Below are positions 8,705-18,900 of a stretch of 64,000 bases of DNA, piece after piece. The stretch comes from Clostridium thermarum (lineage in GTDB: Bacteria > Bacillota > Clostridia > Clostridiales > Clostridiaceae). The stretch spans positions 614,501-678,500 of the forward strand of contig NZ_CP040924.1 of assembly GCF_006351925.1 (NCBI RefSeq), in the 5' to 3' direction. The position numbers and the translations under genes are program-made. Every line of letters starts with the position of its first letter. Within the stretch, counting starts at the first letter, position 1. Under the pieces are notes generated by a model, which saw only the letters and a program-made list of their open reading frames with translations, did no database searches and was not told the DNA's origin.

Positions 8705-10489
8705 TTAAGTTCCGGAATGTTTTATTGCAGGGATTTTAATTAATACTTCTGTTCCTTTACCATACTGACTGGTATAGCTTAATCCATATTGCTCGCCATA
8801 GGAAATTTTTATCCTCTCATTAATATTTTGTATTCCATAGCCGCTGCCTTTTTGGTTTTCTGTATTTTCTGAGAAAATTGTGGCTAATTTATCTTCAGGA
8901 ATACCAATACCGTCATCTTGAACAAGTATTAAAATGTCATCACCATTAATCCTGCCAGTTATTGTTATTTTACCATTTTCATTTTCTCTTCCAAGTATTC
9001 CATGTAAAATGGAGTTCTCAACTATAGGCTGAAGAGTTATTTTGGGTATAGAATATTCATAAACAACTTCTTCTACAGCAATTAATAAATTTATTCTATT
9101 TGTATATCTCATATTTTGAATTTCTACATAAAGGGAAACGTGAGTTAGTTCATCCTTAATTGAGGTAAAAGATTTTCCTCTGTTGAGACTTAGTTTATAG
9201 AATTTTGCAAGGTTTTTTACTGCAGAGCTTATTTCTTTATTCATATTCTTGTAGGACATCCAATTAATCATATCAAGGGTATTGTATAAAAAATGAGGAT
9301 TAATTTGTGCCTGCAGTGCTTTAAGTTCAGCTGCCTTAACCTTCTTACCGGATTTGTACTGCTGTTCAATAAGGATTGACATCCTTTTTATCATATAGTT
9401 ATAATTATCGATAAGTTCCCCGATTTCATCGTTACTTGTATTAGCTATAAAGGTATCCAGATTTCCTGTATGGACTTTTCTCATTGCTTTAATTAGCTTT
9501 GAAATCCTTATGTTCAATGAATTGGAAAAGTAAAAAGCAAGAGCAAAGGCAATGGTACCTATGATTCCCATAAGAAACAGCATGTCTTTTCTTATTGATC
9601 TTATTTTGACAAATATGCTTTCTGTGGGTATCACAGTGATCATATACCAGTCTGTATTAGCTATTAAATTACTTTCCACCAGGCACTCACTGCCGTTAAT
9701 GTTTAGCGTTTCCATAGAAGCAGAACGGCTAGAAAGTTTTTTAGTCAATTCTACACCAATTCCATACTTACTAATTAGTTCTTCATTAGAAGCGGATACA
9801 ATCACTCCGTTAGCATTTTGAATGTAGGTAAAGCTACCATCTACAGTATTGGCATTTTGCATAATATCATCTATCATCTGTTTCTTAAAATCGATACGGA
9901 GAAATCCTATATCTCGGCTGTAATCTACAGGATCACGAATAGATGCAGCCACAGAAAGCAAACTAAAGTTTTGATCATTTATGTCATCAAGGTATGAAGA
10001 AGGACACCATAGATTTTTTCTGCCCGGCTCCTTAAGAATAGGATACCATTTAGAATTTACAGCCTGCGTGTAGGCGAAAAGGTTTACTGTATCAGCAGAG
10101 TAGTAATATTCGTCGTTTACATACAACCGTACCCTATAGATATCCACATCATCTTGAAAAGAGTCCAGGTATTTCTGGAGATAAGTCAGGTCCTTAACCT
10201 GTGAATGTATGTCATAATTTCTGGGGTCCTTGCTTAGAATATGAATTATATTGTCATCGATACGAAGTATATCAGACACCTCTTGGAACCTGTACATTTT
10301 ATAGGATAAAAAGGAATTGGTTTGATCAAAAGCCTGCTTAGTTGAAAATCTTATATAGTTTTCAAGTATAGAGGAAACTTTACTGTAAGTAAGGGCTGAT
10401 AGAAGATATAGAGGGATAATTATAAGTGCAAAGTAGGATAACAAAAACTTATGCATTAATTTTAATCTTGGGAAAAAGCGGATTTTCAT
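8705..10489 (-). CDS. YesM-type membrane sensor histidine kinase
   Basis: 594 residues. TM1 at about 13-35, an extracellular Cache-like sensor at about 40-295, TM2 at about 303-325, HAMP at about 325-377, His_kinase domain with the phospho-acceptor His399 in QINPHFLYNT, then a HATPase domain (PIVENSILHG, DDGIGIP). This is the YesM/LytS class that senses extracellular ligands, often sugars, and phosphorylates a YesN-type regulator. Its ATG overlaps the stop codon of the upstream response regulator gene by 4 bases, so the two are translationally coupled. The divergent ABC importer at 12279-15762 is the likely target. Confidence 0.9.
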   Translation of the reverse strand: MKIRFFPRLKLMHKFLLSYFALIIIPLYLLSALTYSKVSSILENYIRFSTKQAFDQTNSFLSYKMYRFQEVSDILRIDDNIIHILSKDPRNYDIHSQVKDLTYLQKYLDSFQDDVDIYRVRLYVNDEYYYSADTVNLFAYTQAVNSKWYPILKEPGRKNLWCPSSYLDDINDQNFSLLSVAASIRDPVDYSRDIGFLRIDFKKQMIDDIMQNANTVDGSFTYIQNANGVIVSASNEELISKYGIGVELTKKLSSRSASMETLNINGSECLVESNLIANTDWYMITVIPTESIFVKIRSIRKDMLFLMGIIGTIAFALAFYFSNSLNIRISKLIKAMRKVHTGNLDTFIANTSNDEIGELIDNYNYMIKRMSILIEQQYKSGKKVKAAELKALQAQINPHFLYNTLDMINWMSYKNMNKEISSAVKNLAKFYKLSLNRGKSFTSIKDELTHVSLYVEIQNMRYTNRINLLIAVEEVVYEYSIPKITLQPIVENSILHGILGRENENGKITITGRINGDDILILVQDDGIGIPEDKLATIFSENTENQKGSGYGIQNINERIKISYGEQYGLSYTSQYGKGTEVLIKIPAIKHSGT

Positions 10490-12018
10490 GTTAAATTTTT
10501 CTGCCTGTATTCTGATGGGGTTAAACCCGTTTCTTTTTTAAAAGTTTTTGTGAAGTAATTTCCATCACTGTATCCTACCTTAGCGGCTATATCGTTAATC
10601 TTCATTTTCCTGTCCCTTAACATCTCTTTAGCCTTACTGATTCTATATTGTAAAATGTACTTATTTATTGTTTTGCCTGTATTATTCTTAAATATAGTAC
10701 ATATATAATTTGGCGTCAAATAGGTGTTTTCGCTAATGGACTGAAGAGATAAATCTATATCGGCATAATGATCATGGATATATTTCATTATGTTTACTAT
10801 TGGGTTTCCTGCCATATTTTTCTCGGACAAATAATTAAAAATAGTTTCTGCCTTTTCTATGATATATGATTCTGTCTCATATATAGTACGGAATTCTGAA
10901 AACTTTTCAAATGACAATTTATTGTTAAAATCGTTATCAGTAAGACCAAGTTTCCTTTCAGAAGCGAAATCCACAAGCTGTAGAAAGAGAAAAAAATAAA
11001 TTTCCTTTATATAATTCACCGGAGTATCTTTACATTGCTTAATCTCCGAAGTGAGCCTTTTGATTAATAAAAAAGTATGTTGGTTATCTTCTTGATAAAG
11101 ATACTGTCTAAGTTCATCAAAAAGTTTATCATCATGTTTGTATAGTGGTGACTTAAAGCTACTTGGATATATGATTGAATTATGATCATAATAGAAGGAT
11201 TTATTTAAGTTTTCGGATGCAGACTCGTAGGACTCATATATTTTGTCAAAACCAGCAACTTGTCTACCTACTGCTAAAAAAAAGTCACTGTAATCTCTAA
11301 GGTAATTTGATAGAGAATTAAATAGCAGTTCAAGTCTATGATGCTTGGACAATTGTTTTTTATCCATATCCCAATAAAGATGGAGGAGTAAAATTCTATC
11401 ATCTTTAAAGCATGACATACAGTTATAACCATTTTTTACAACCATATTCTGAATATTGTTCAGAATATTCTCTTTTATCAAGGTGTCAGAGTTTACAATG
11501 TCAACTAAAACTGTAATAAAATTTGAATGCATAAGCTGGTTTAGGGTCTGGCAATCAAAGAACTCTTTTAACATTGAAGTATTAGCATGATTGTGGATAA
11601 GTTCCAGTGACATATGCCTTTTAATATTTTCCTTTGTTTTTATATCCTTTGATTTTGAAGCTACAGCATTTCTCAAAGCATTTTCTAACTCATCAATATC
11701 AATAGGCTTTTCCACATAACTTACTGCCTTAAGTTTAATTGCAGATTTAAGGTATTCCTTATCTGAATAACCACTCATGAAAATAATCTCACAGGAAGGG
11801 TATAGTTCCCTTAGCTTAAAGGATAACTCTACACCATCCATCCTTGGCATCCTGACATCGGTAAGCAGAATATCAGGTTCAAAAACAGATGCTATGTCAA
11901 GAGCATTTAACCCATCGTATGCTTGCTGAATTTCAGTTATTGACAACGAATCCCAAGGGATCTGCTCAATTATACCTTCGCGGGTAAAGATCTCATCATC
12001 TGCAATCAGTACCTTCAT
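10486..12018 (-). CDS. YesN-type response regulator (REC plus AraC HTH)
   Basis: 510 residues from ATG 12018, fixed by GGAGGTG at a normal spacing; the frame opens further upstream but without a binding site. Residues 1-120 are a receiver domain (acidic DDE, phospho-acceptor Asp54 in LLTDVRMP, conserved Lys in YVEKP). A variable middle (about 140-400) follows, then an AraC/XylS double helix-turn-helix at about 410-508 (LTPNYICTIFKNNTGKTI, IAAKVGYSDGNYFTKTFKK, TPSEYR). Its kinase gene is directly downstream. It most likely activates the divergent importer genes. Confidence 0.9.
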   Translation of the reverse strand: MKVLIADDEIFTREGIIEQIPWDSLSITEIQQAYDGLNALDIASVFEPDILLTDVRMPRMDGVELSFKLRELYPSCEIIFMSGYSDKEYLKSAIKLKAVSYVEKPIDIDELENALRNAVASKSKDIKTKENIKRHMSLELIHNHANTSMLKEFFDCQTLNQLMHSNFITVLVDIVNSDTLIKENILNNIQNMVVKNGYNCMSCFKDDRILLLHLYWDMDKKQLSKHHRLELLFNSLSNYLRDYSDFFLAVGRQVAGFDKIYESYESASENLNKSFYYDHNSIIYPSSFKSPLYKHDDKLFDELRQYLYQEDNQHTFLLIKRLTSEIKQCKDTPVNYIKEIYFFLFLQLVDFASERKLGLTDNDFNNKLSFEKFSEFRTIYETESYIIEKAETIFNYLSEKNMAGNPIVNIMKYIHDHYADIDLSLQSISENTYLTPNYICTIFKNNTGKTINKYILQYRISKAKEMLRDRKMKINDIAAKVGYSDGNYFTKTFKKETGLTPSEYRQKNLT

Positions 12019-12278
12019 GTTCCACACCTCCAAAGTTTCAATCACAACATTACATAAAACTTAGGATAATTATATATCCATTTATCTAAGAATACAATGG
12101 ACCTACATGATTTTGTTACAAGCATTTACCTTTTAAAATTATGGAAAAAATTTATGTTAGTAAGATTATAATATTTTACTACTATCTTAAAATATTACTA
12201 AACTATAAAATTGCAGTCCATGTTAATATTTTAGTAACAGATATGAAAACGTATTAGCATTTAGAAAGGACGAGATAG

Positions 12279-13199
12279 ATGGCTAAACGAGGTTTCTTTT
12301 ATAAGGTTAAAAAGTATAATACATTACTGCTTATGCTTTTACCTGCAACTCTATTTTTCTTCATATTCAGTTATGTACCAATGACAGGCGTAATATTAGC
12401 ATTTAAAAGTTACAATTTCAGAGATGGTATTTTCGGCAGTCCTTGGGTAGGCTTTGAAAATTTTAAATTCTTTTTCATTTCTGGACAAGCTTTTAAAGTT
12501 ACACGAAACACAGTTCTGTATAACCTGGCCTTTATAGCTGTAAATACTGTAATGCAGGTTACTATAGCAGTATTTATTTCTGAAATAAGGGGCAAATACT
12601 TTAAGAAGGTTACACAATCTTTTATGTTTTTTCCTTACTTCATTTCTTGGGTTATTGTAGGAGTTATGGTTTATAACTTATTTAATTTTGAAACTGGTAC
12701 CTTTAACAATATACTAAAGGCTTTAAATATGGAGCCGGTGGATGTTTATACTAAACCGGTGGCTTGGATATTCATAATAATTGTATTTAATGCTTGGAAA
12801 AACGTGGGATATGGAACTGTAATGTATCTGGCAGCGATTATGGGAGTAGATACTGAGATTTATGAAGCAGCAGAAGTAGACGGAGCAAATATTTTCCAAA
12901 GAATCTTCAGAATTACAATACCATGCTTAAAACCAACAATGATAATTCTTATACTGCTTGCTGTGGGAAATATATTCAAAGGTGATTTCCAGATGTTCTA
13001 TCAGTTAGTTGGGAATAATGGAACCTTGTTTAATACTACGGATGTTATTGATACTTTCACTTTCAGAGCCTTAGTTAACAATAGCGAGTTTGGTATGGCG
13101 GCAGCATCAGGATTATATCAATCAGTTTTCGCCTTTCTGACAATTGTTACTGTGAATCACTTTGTAAAGAAATATGATGAAGATTACTCGTTATTCTAG
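12279..13199 (+). CDS. CUT1-type sugar ABC permease (LplB-like), first importer
   Basis: 306 residues, six predicted membrane segments, with the cytoplasmic ATPase-docking EAA loop (EAAEVDGANIFQRIFRITIP). Start ATG 12279 behind AAAGGACGAG. LplB/YtcP-family permeases import oligosaccharides or sugar derivatives with a lipoprotein binding protein. Co-transcribed with the second permease (18-base gap) and the binding protein. No ATPase gene is present; such systems normally borrow an MsmX-type ATPase encoded elsewhere. Confidence 0.9.
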   Translation: MAKRGFFYKVKKYNTLLLMLLPATLFFFIFSYVPMTGVILAFKSYNFRDGIFGSPWVGFENFKFFFISGQAFKVTRNTVLYNLAFIAVNTVMQVTIAVFISEIRGKYFKKVTQSFMFFPYFISWVIVGVMVYNLFNFETGTFNNILKALNMEPVDVYTKPVAWIFIIIVFNAWKNVGYGTVMYLAAIMGVDTEIYEAAEVDGANIFQRIFRITIPCLKPTMIILILLAVGNIFKGDFQMFYQLVGNNGTLFNTTDVIDTFTFRALVNNSEFGMAAASGLYQSVFAFLTIVTVNHFVKKYDEDYSLF

Positions 13200-13217
13200 A
13201 AGAAGGAGGCGTTAATT

Positions 13218-14177
13218 TTGAGCAGACTATCTCAGAATACAAATATATCTGATTTGAAAGTGGAGAAACATATAAAAAGAGGCAGAAATAAAAAGCCAAA
13301 AGATAAAATAGTCTTTGATTTAATAGCACATATAGTTTTACTTGTGGTGGCAATTGCATGTTTAATACCCTTCATAATGGTTGTCTCAGGATCATTTTCC
13401 TCTGAAAATGCCATTATAAAACATGGCTTTGGCCTCCTTCCAAAGGAGTTCTCTACTCAAGCCTATAAATTGGCTTTAGAAAATCCAAGAGCCATACTTA
13501 GGGCTTATGGTGTAACAATTTTAGTAACCATTATGGGAACTTTCTTAGGATTATTTGTAACAGCTATGACTTCCTATGTACTCCAGCGTAAAGATTTTGA
13601 ATGGAGAAATAAATTTTCTTTTTACTTCTACTTTACAACTTTGTTCAGTGGAGGACTTGTACCATGGTACATTTTAATGATAAAGTATCTACATCTGAAA
13701 AATAGTTACTTAGCACTTGTATTGCCTCCATTATTAAGCGTTTTCAACATGCTTGTTATGAAAAGTTATATGAGTGGTATTCCTACAGCCATAACAGAAT
13801 CTGCAAAGATAGATGGGGCAGGAGACTTTACAATATTTTTCAGGTTAATATTACCATTAATTAAGCCTGCACTGGCTACAGTAGGCCTGTTTACCGCATT
13901 AGCTTATTGGAATGACTGGTATAATTCAATGCTGTTTATTTCAGATGAAAAGAAGTTCAGCTTGCAGTACTTCCTTTACAAGATGGTAAACAATATAGAA
14001 GCCTACAAGACTATACTGGCTCAAAACGGGGTTACTGTTAACGTAAACATGACTTTGCCCAGTGAATCCTTGAAGATGGCACTTACAATTATAGTTACTG
14101 GTCCTATTATACTATTATATCCATTTGTTCAAAGATATTTTGTGCAGGGAATCACCGTTGGTGCAGTCAAAGGATAA
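13218..14177 (+). CDS. CUT1-type sugar ABC permease (YtcP/LplC-like), first importer
   Basis: 319 residues with a basic cytosolic N-tail of about 35 residues, six membrane segments and the EAA-type loop ESAKIDGAGDFTIFFRLILP. It starts at TTG 13218 behind AGAAGGAGGCG. It ends with YPFVQRYFVQGITVGAVKG, the conserved tail of this permease family (also present at 48563). Forms the heterodimeric channel with the preceding gene product. Confidence 0.9.
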   Translation: MSRLSQNTNISDLKVEKHIKRGRNKKPKDKIVFDLIAHIVLLVVAIACLIPFIMVVSGSFSSENAIIKHGFGLLPKEFSTQAYKLALENPRAILRAYGVTILVTIMGTFLGLFVTAMTSYVLQRKDFEWRNKFSFYFYFTTLFSGGLVPWYILMIKYLHLKNSYLALVLPPLLSVFNMLVMKSYMSGIPTAITESAKIDGAGDFTIFFRLILPLIKPALATVGLFTALAYWNDWYNSMLFISDEKKFSLQYFLYKMVNNIEAYKTILAQNGVTVNVNMTLPSESLKMALTIIVTGPIILLYPFVQRYFVQGITVGAVKG

Positions 14178-14232
14178 ACCCCGTTTATCGGGTTATCATA
14201 TACAAAAAATAATGAATCAAGGGGGATTTAAA

Positions 14233-15762
14233 ATGAAAAAGGTACTGAAAAAACTTACTTTATCAGTAGCTGTGGCTATGACTTTGACATCAGTGCTGGG
14301 CGGATGTGGTAAAAAGGAAAAGGATCCTGTATCTACAAATGAACCTGAAAAATTAAGCGAAGTTGCCCTTAAGATGTACTTACTTGGAGACAAGCCAAAG
14401 GATTTTGATTTGGTTTATGGTGAAGTAAACAAGTTGATGAAAGAAAAAATAAACGCAACATTAGATGTACAATTCATACCTTGGGGAGATGTGAATACAA
14501 GATATCCTTTACTATTCTCATCAGGTGAAGAATTTGATCTAATATTCACAGCAAGCGGATGGTGTTTCTATAATCAGATAGCTACTAGAAACGGTTTCTA
14601 TGAAATAACTGAGGAAATGCTTTCAAACTATGCGCCAAATACTTGGGAGAAGCAACCTAAAGTTGCATGGGAACAAGCTAGAGTTAATGGAAAGATATAT
14701 ATGGTTCCTAATGATCAGAACGAATATGCATATAACGTTATAGGTATCAGAGGAGACCTAAGGGAAAAGCACGGAATTGGTGAAATCAAGAGTGAAGCAG
14801 ATTTTGAAAGGTACCTTGATGCCGTTGCAAAAAATGAGAAAGACATAGTACCTATAGTAAATGGGGGAGGCCAGAACCTTCAATGGCCATATGAAATAGA
14901 AGGAAGAAATCTTACTTTGGTAAAAGGAACAGGATCAGAGCCTCTATTCGTATACGATGTAAACAATCAAAACGGAAAAATTATTTCAATGGTGGAAACG
15001 GAAGAATATGTTGACTACGTCACAAAGATGAAGGAATTCGCAGATAAGGGATATTGGTCTAAGAACTCAATCGTTAGCAAAGAAACAAGAGATGATGCAT
15101 TTAAATCAGGTAAGGCTGCTGCCATGGTTTGGAATCTAGGATCTGTAGCCAATGCTGTTTCTACTATGAACCAAGCACATCCGGAATGGAAAGCAGAAGT
15201 TGTTGATATAAATCCTGGTGCAAAAAAATTAATAAACGTTTATACAAACAACGGTATGGCTATAAATGCAACTTCAAAAAATCCAGAAAGAGCCCTAATG
15301 GCTATAGACTTATTGAGATATGACAGAGACATATATGACTTAACTAACTATGGAATAAAGGGCACACATTGGGAACCGGTTGGCGAAGACAAGTATAAGA
15401 CTTTAGAGGCTACCGGAAACTTCCCGGCAGGTGGAGTTTGTCCATGGGGATGGCATACACCCTTGAATCGTAGAGATGTAGACGAACCAGCAGTTGTTCA
15501 GAAGTTCACGGATTTATGGGCAAAAAATGATACAGTGCACAATCCATTAGAAACTTTTTCCTTCGATGATAGCAATGTGAAAAATGAAATGGCTGCAATT
15601 AACAGCGTAGTGTCTCAGTACGGACTTCCTCTTAACCTTGGTATGGTAGATGTAAGCAGCGGAGTTGCTACTTATAGGCAAAAGCTAAAAGAAGCCGGTC
15701 TTGATAAAGTATTACAAGAAGTTCAAGCTCAGGCTGATGAGTTTATGAAGAACCATAAGTAA
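14233..15762 (+). CDS. extracellular solute-binding lipoprotein, first importer
   Basis: 509 residues from ATG 14233, chosen because GGGGGA lies just upstream; the open frame reaches back into the permease gene. Signal peptide with lipobox LGGC (acylated Cys at about 22), then a large two-lobed binding domain (LKMYLLGDKPKDFDLVYGEVNKLM, NKLINVYTNNGMAINATSKNPERALM) and a DUF3502-like C-terminal region. It is the ligand-capturing subunit for the permeases at 12279-14177. Moderately related to the two binding proteins at 44782 and 48754, so probably specific for a different oligosaccharide. Confidence 0.88.
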   Translation: MKKVLKKLTLSVAVAMTLTSVLGGCGKKEKDPVSTNEPEKLSEVALKMYLLGDKPKDFDLVYGEVNKLMKEKINATLDVQFIPWGDVNTRYPLLFSSGEEFDLIFTASGWCFYNQIATRNGFYEITEEMLSNYAPNTWEKQPKVAWEQARVNGKIYMVPNDQNEYAYNVIGIRGDLREKHGIGEIKSEADFERYLDAVAKNEKDIVPIVNGGGQNLQWPYEIEGRNLTLVKGTGSEPLFVYDVNNQNGKIISMVETEEYVDYVTKMKEFADKGYWSKNSIVSKETRDDAFKSGKAAAMVWNLGSVANAVSTMNQAHPEWKAEVVDINPGAKKLINVYTNNGMAINATSKNPERALMAIDLLRYDRDIYDLTNYGIKGTHWEPVGEDKYKTLEATGNFPAGGVCPWGWHTPLNRRDVDEPAVVQKFTDLWAKNDTVHNPLETFSFDDSNVKNEMAAINSVVSQYGLPLNLGMVDVSSGVATYRQKLKEAGLDKVLQEVQAQADEFMKNHK

Positions 15763-15819
15763 TTGGTCAGAATTTTTATTATGAGCATTTAACAAAAGAC
15801 TAACACGTGAAAAATAACA

Positions 15820-15872
15820 AAATGACAGAGAGCATGACATAAGTTTATAAGCATGTTATCTGTCATTTGTTT
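15820..15872 (+). terminator. probable terminator of the first ABC importer operon
   Basis: AAATGACAGA (15820-15829) pairs with TCTGTCATTT (15859-15868), followed by GTTTTG. The T-run is short. Confidence 0.45.
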
Positions 15873-15911
15873 TGTGAAAATATAGTAATAGAAACAGTAG
15901 GGGGACGGTTC

Positions 15912-18900
15912 ATGAAAAATTACAATAAATCATACAAACTACTTATACTTATATTAACATTTTGTATGTTGGTTTCATCATTTTCCGGAGCCAAGGCCGT
16001 TAGAGCAGATGAAAGTAGAAACCTAGTTCAAAATCCAAGTTTTGAATCCGAAGTTCTTTACGAACATTGGACTTTTAGTGCAACACCCGTGGATGCAGCA
16101 GCTATTAAGGGGGGTGAAGCCGCAAAGACAGGGGATAATACCTTATGGTATTGGGATGATGTAGATTTCAGTTTTACTCTCTCACAAACTATAACTGGTA
16201 TAGAAAATGGTAGATACTCTCTTTCTGCATATACACAAGGCGGCACGAATCAAGAGACATGTACACTCTTTGCCAAGGGATATGGTGGAGAAGAACTTAC
16301 TGCACGCTCAAAAGAAAAGGGCTGGAAGGATTGGAATCACGTTGTTATAAATGACATCCTGGTTACCAATAACACAATTACAATCGGAGTTTATGGCAAC
16401 GGTAAATCAGGGGAATGGGGAACTGTAGATGATTTTCAGCTCATTAAGGTTGGAGATTTGGCACAGTTTACTGTAAGACCTGTAACGGTATACACTAATA
16501 TAGCTGAGATGCCGGTATTACCTCAAAAGGTAACAATAACAAGAAATGATGGCACATCAGAGGATGTAGCTGTAACTTGGAGGGATATAGACGAAGCAAG
16601 TTTGGCTGAAGCAGGAAGTTTTGAGCTTAATGGAACAATAGCTGGTACCGAGGTTAAAGCAAAGGCTAAGATAATTGTAATAGAACCTTTAAATATTCCG
16701 GCTATTGAAAATCTACCAGAGAATTTTATAAAAGGTATGGACATTTCCATGTTAAAACAGGTAGAAGACAATGGTGGTAAGTTCTATGAAAATGGAATTG
16801 AAAAGGATCCATTACTAATATTTAAGGAGCATGGAGTAAATTGGGTAAGATTGAGAATTTGGAACAACCCCGCAGGTAAAGGCGGCGGTGAAAATGATTT
16901 GGCTACCACCATTGAACTTTCTAAGAGAGCAAAAGCCTTAGGGTTTAAGCTGTTACTTGATTTTCACTATAGTGATTTTTGGACGGATCCTGGAAAGCAA
17001 AACAAACCGGAAGCATGGAAGAATCTTACCGGTGAAGATTTGGAGAATGCAGTTTATTCCTATACTAAGGATGTAATTACTGCACTAAAGAGTGAAAATT
17101 CACTGCCGGAGATGGTTCAGATAGGAAATGAAATAAACGGCGGTATGCTTTGGCCTGATGGTAAGAACTGGGGAGAAGACAGCGGAGGTTTTGACGGATT
17201 GGCCAAACTATTAAACAGCGGTATAAAAGGAGTAAAGGATTCGCTAAAGCAGGGAGAGAATGTTAAGATAATGCTTCACTTGGCAGATGGGGGAAAGAAC
17301 CATACTTTTAGATGGTTCTTTGATGAAATCACTGAAAGAGGTGTAGAGTTTGACGTAATAGGACTTTCATTCTATCCTTACTGGCATGGAACACCGGAGG
17401 AACTTATATACAATGCTAATGATATCAGCAAGAGGTACAACAAAGAAGTTGTTATTGCAGAAACAGCATATGCATACACTTTGGAAGATGGAGATGAACA
17501 TGGCAATATTTTTGGGCTAGATCAACAGGAAGAGGGAGGCTACCCTGCTTCACTTCAAGGGCAAGCTACAATGGTTAGAACCATGATGAATGCCATGGCC
17601 CAGGTGCCTGATGGTAAGGGTTTGGGAATTTTTTATTGGGAAGGAGCCTGGATTCCTGTTAATGGAGCCGGATGGCAGGCTGGAGAAGGCAACGCATGGG
17701 AAAATCAAGCTTTCTTCGACTTTGAAGGAAACACTTTACCTTCCTTAGATGTATTCAATGCTGTTAGCACTAATAAAAACATTGCCCCAATAATTATCCA
17801 AATGGAAAAGGTAAGCTTAACAACAGAAGCAGGAACTAATCCAGCTAGCTTGCTGCCTTCAGCAATTAAAACAGTCTATAGCGACGGGAATTCATATAAA
17901 AAAGAGGTAACATGGGAAGAAATAGAAGCTTCGAAATACTCTAAGGAAGGAAGGTTTACTGTAAGCGGTTACTTAGCAGATAGTGATATAAAGGTTACAG
18001 CTGAGATAGAAGTTATAGCAAAACAAGAGGTAAGCTATGTGCTAAATCCAGGCTTTGAGACTGACTTATCAAATTGGATTTTAGAAGGAACTGGGGCAGA
18101 TATATCCTCTAATGACAGACATTCCGGAAGTAAAACTCTTCATTATTGGTCAGACGCAGCCTTTAGTTTTACTGTATCTCAGAATATAACCGGACTAGAA
18201 AACGGTATTTATAAGCTGTCAGCTTTTGCACAAGGCGGAGAAGGAGAGAATTCTGCATTTATTTTTGCAAAGAATTATGGTGGAGAGGAGTTAAGGGCTA
18301 AATATAAAACTAAGGGCTGGAATGAGTGGCAGACACCCGTTATAGAAAATATTAAGATAACAAATGGAACTATTACCATTGGAGCTTCGGTAGATGGAAA
18401 TGCAGGAAATTGGGGAGCAATTGATGATTTCAAACTAGTAAAGGTAGGTGAACTTCCAAGAACAATAGTGGCTATTGATGCTGTAAATATAACAACCGAC
18501 GAGGGTATTGCTCCGGTTTTGCCAGAAAAGGTCAAGGCTAAGTTTAGCGATAATACAACTGAAGAGGTCAGTGTTACCTGGAACAGTATAAATCAAGTTC
18601 TTTATATTAATGCAGGAAGCTTTACCATAAAGGGGATTGTTGATTTTTATGGAATAGAGGCAGAAGCACATATTGTGGTTATAGGCAAAGAAGCAGGAAC
18701 TAATACAGATGAAGTATCTAATGTAGATGAAAAAACTTACACAGATGCAGAGGAACCAAAGCCTCAGGAACCTTCCCATACTGCTGAAAATAATAAGGGG
18801 GATAAACCTGTTAGCGATGAGACAGATAAACCTGCTGAAGGAACAGGCTATGTGACAGAAACTCCAAAGACTGAAGAGGCAAAGACAGAAACTGCTAAAG

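Noticed and set aside
12244..12259. TGAAAACGTATTAGCA upstream of the first importer as a cre site
   Set aside because: Several positions of the second half-site do not match, so it is weaker than the 40325 site and not reported.
14125..14232. Upstream extension of the first binding protein
   Set aside because: It would start inside the permease gene and hide the lipoprotein signal peptide; ATG 14233 has the ribosome binding site.
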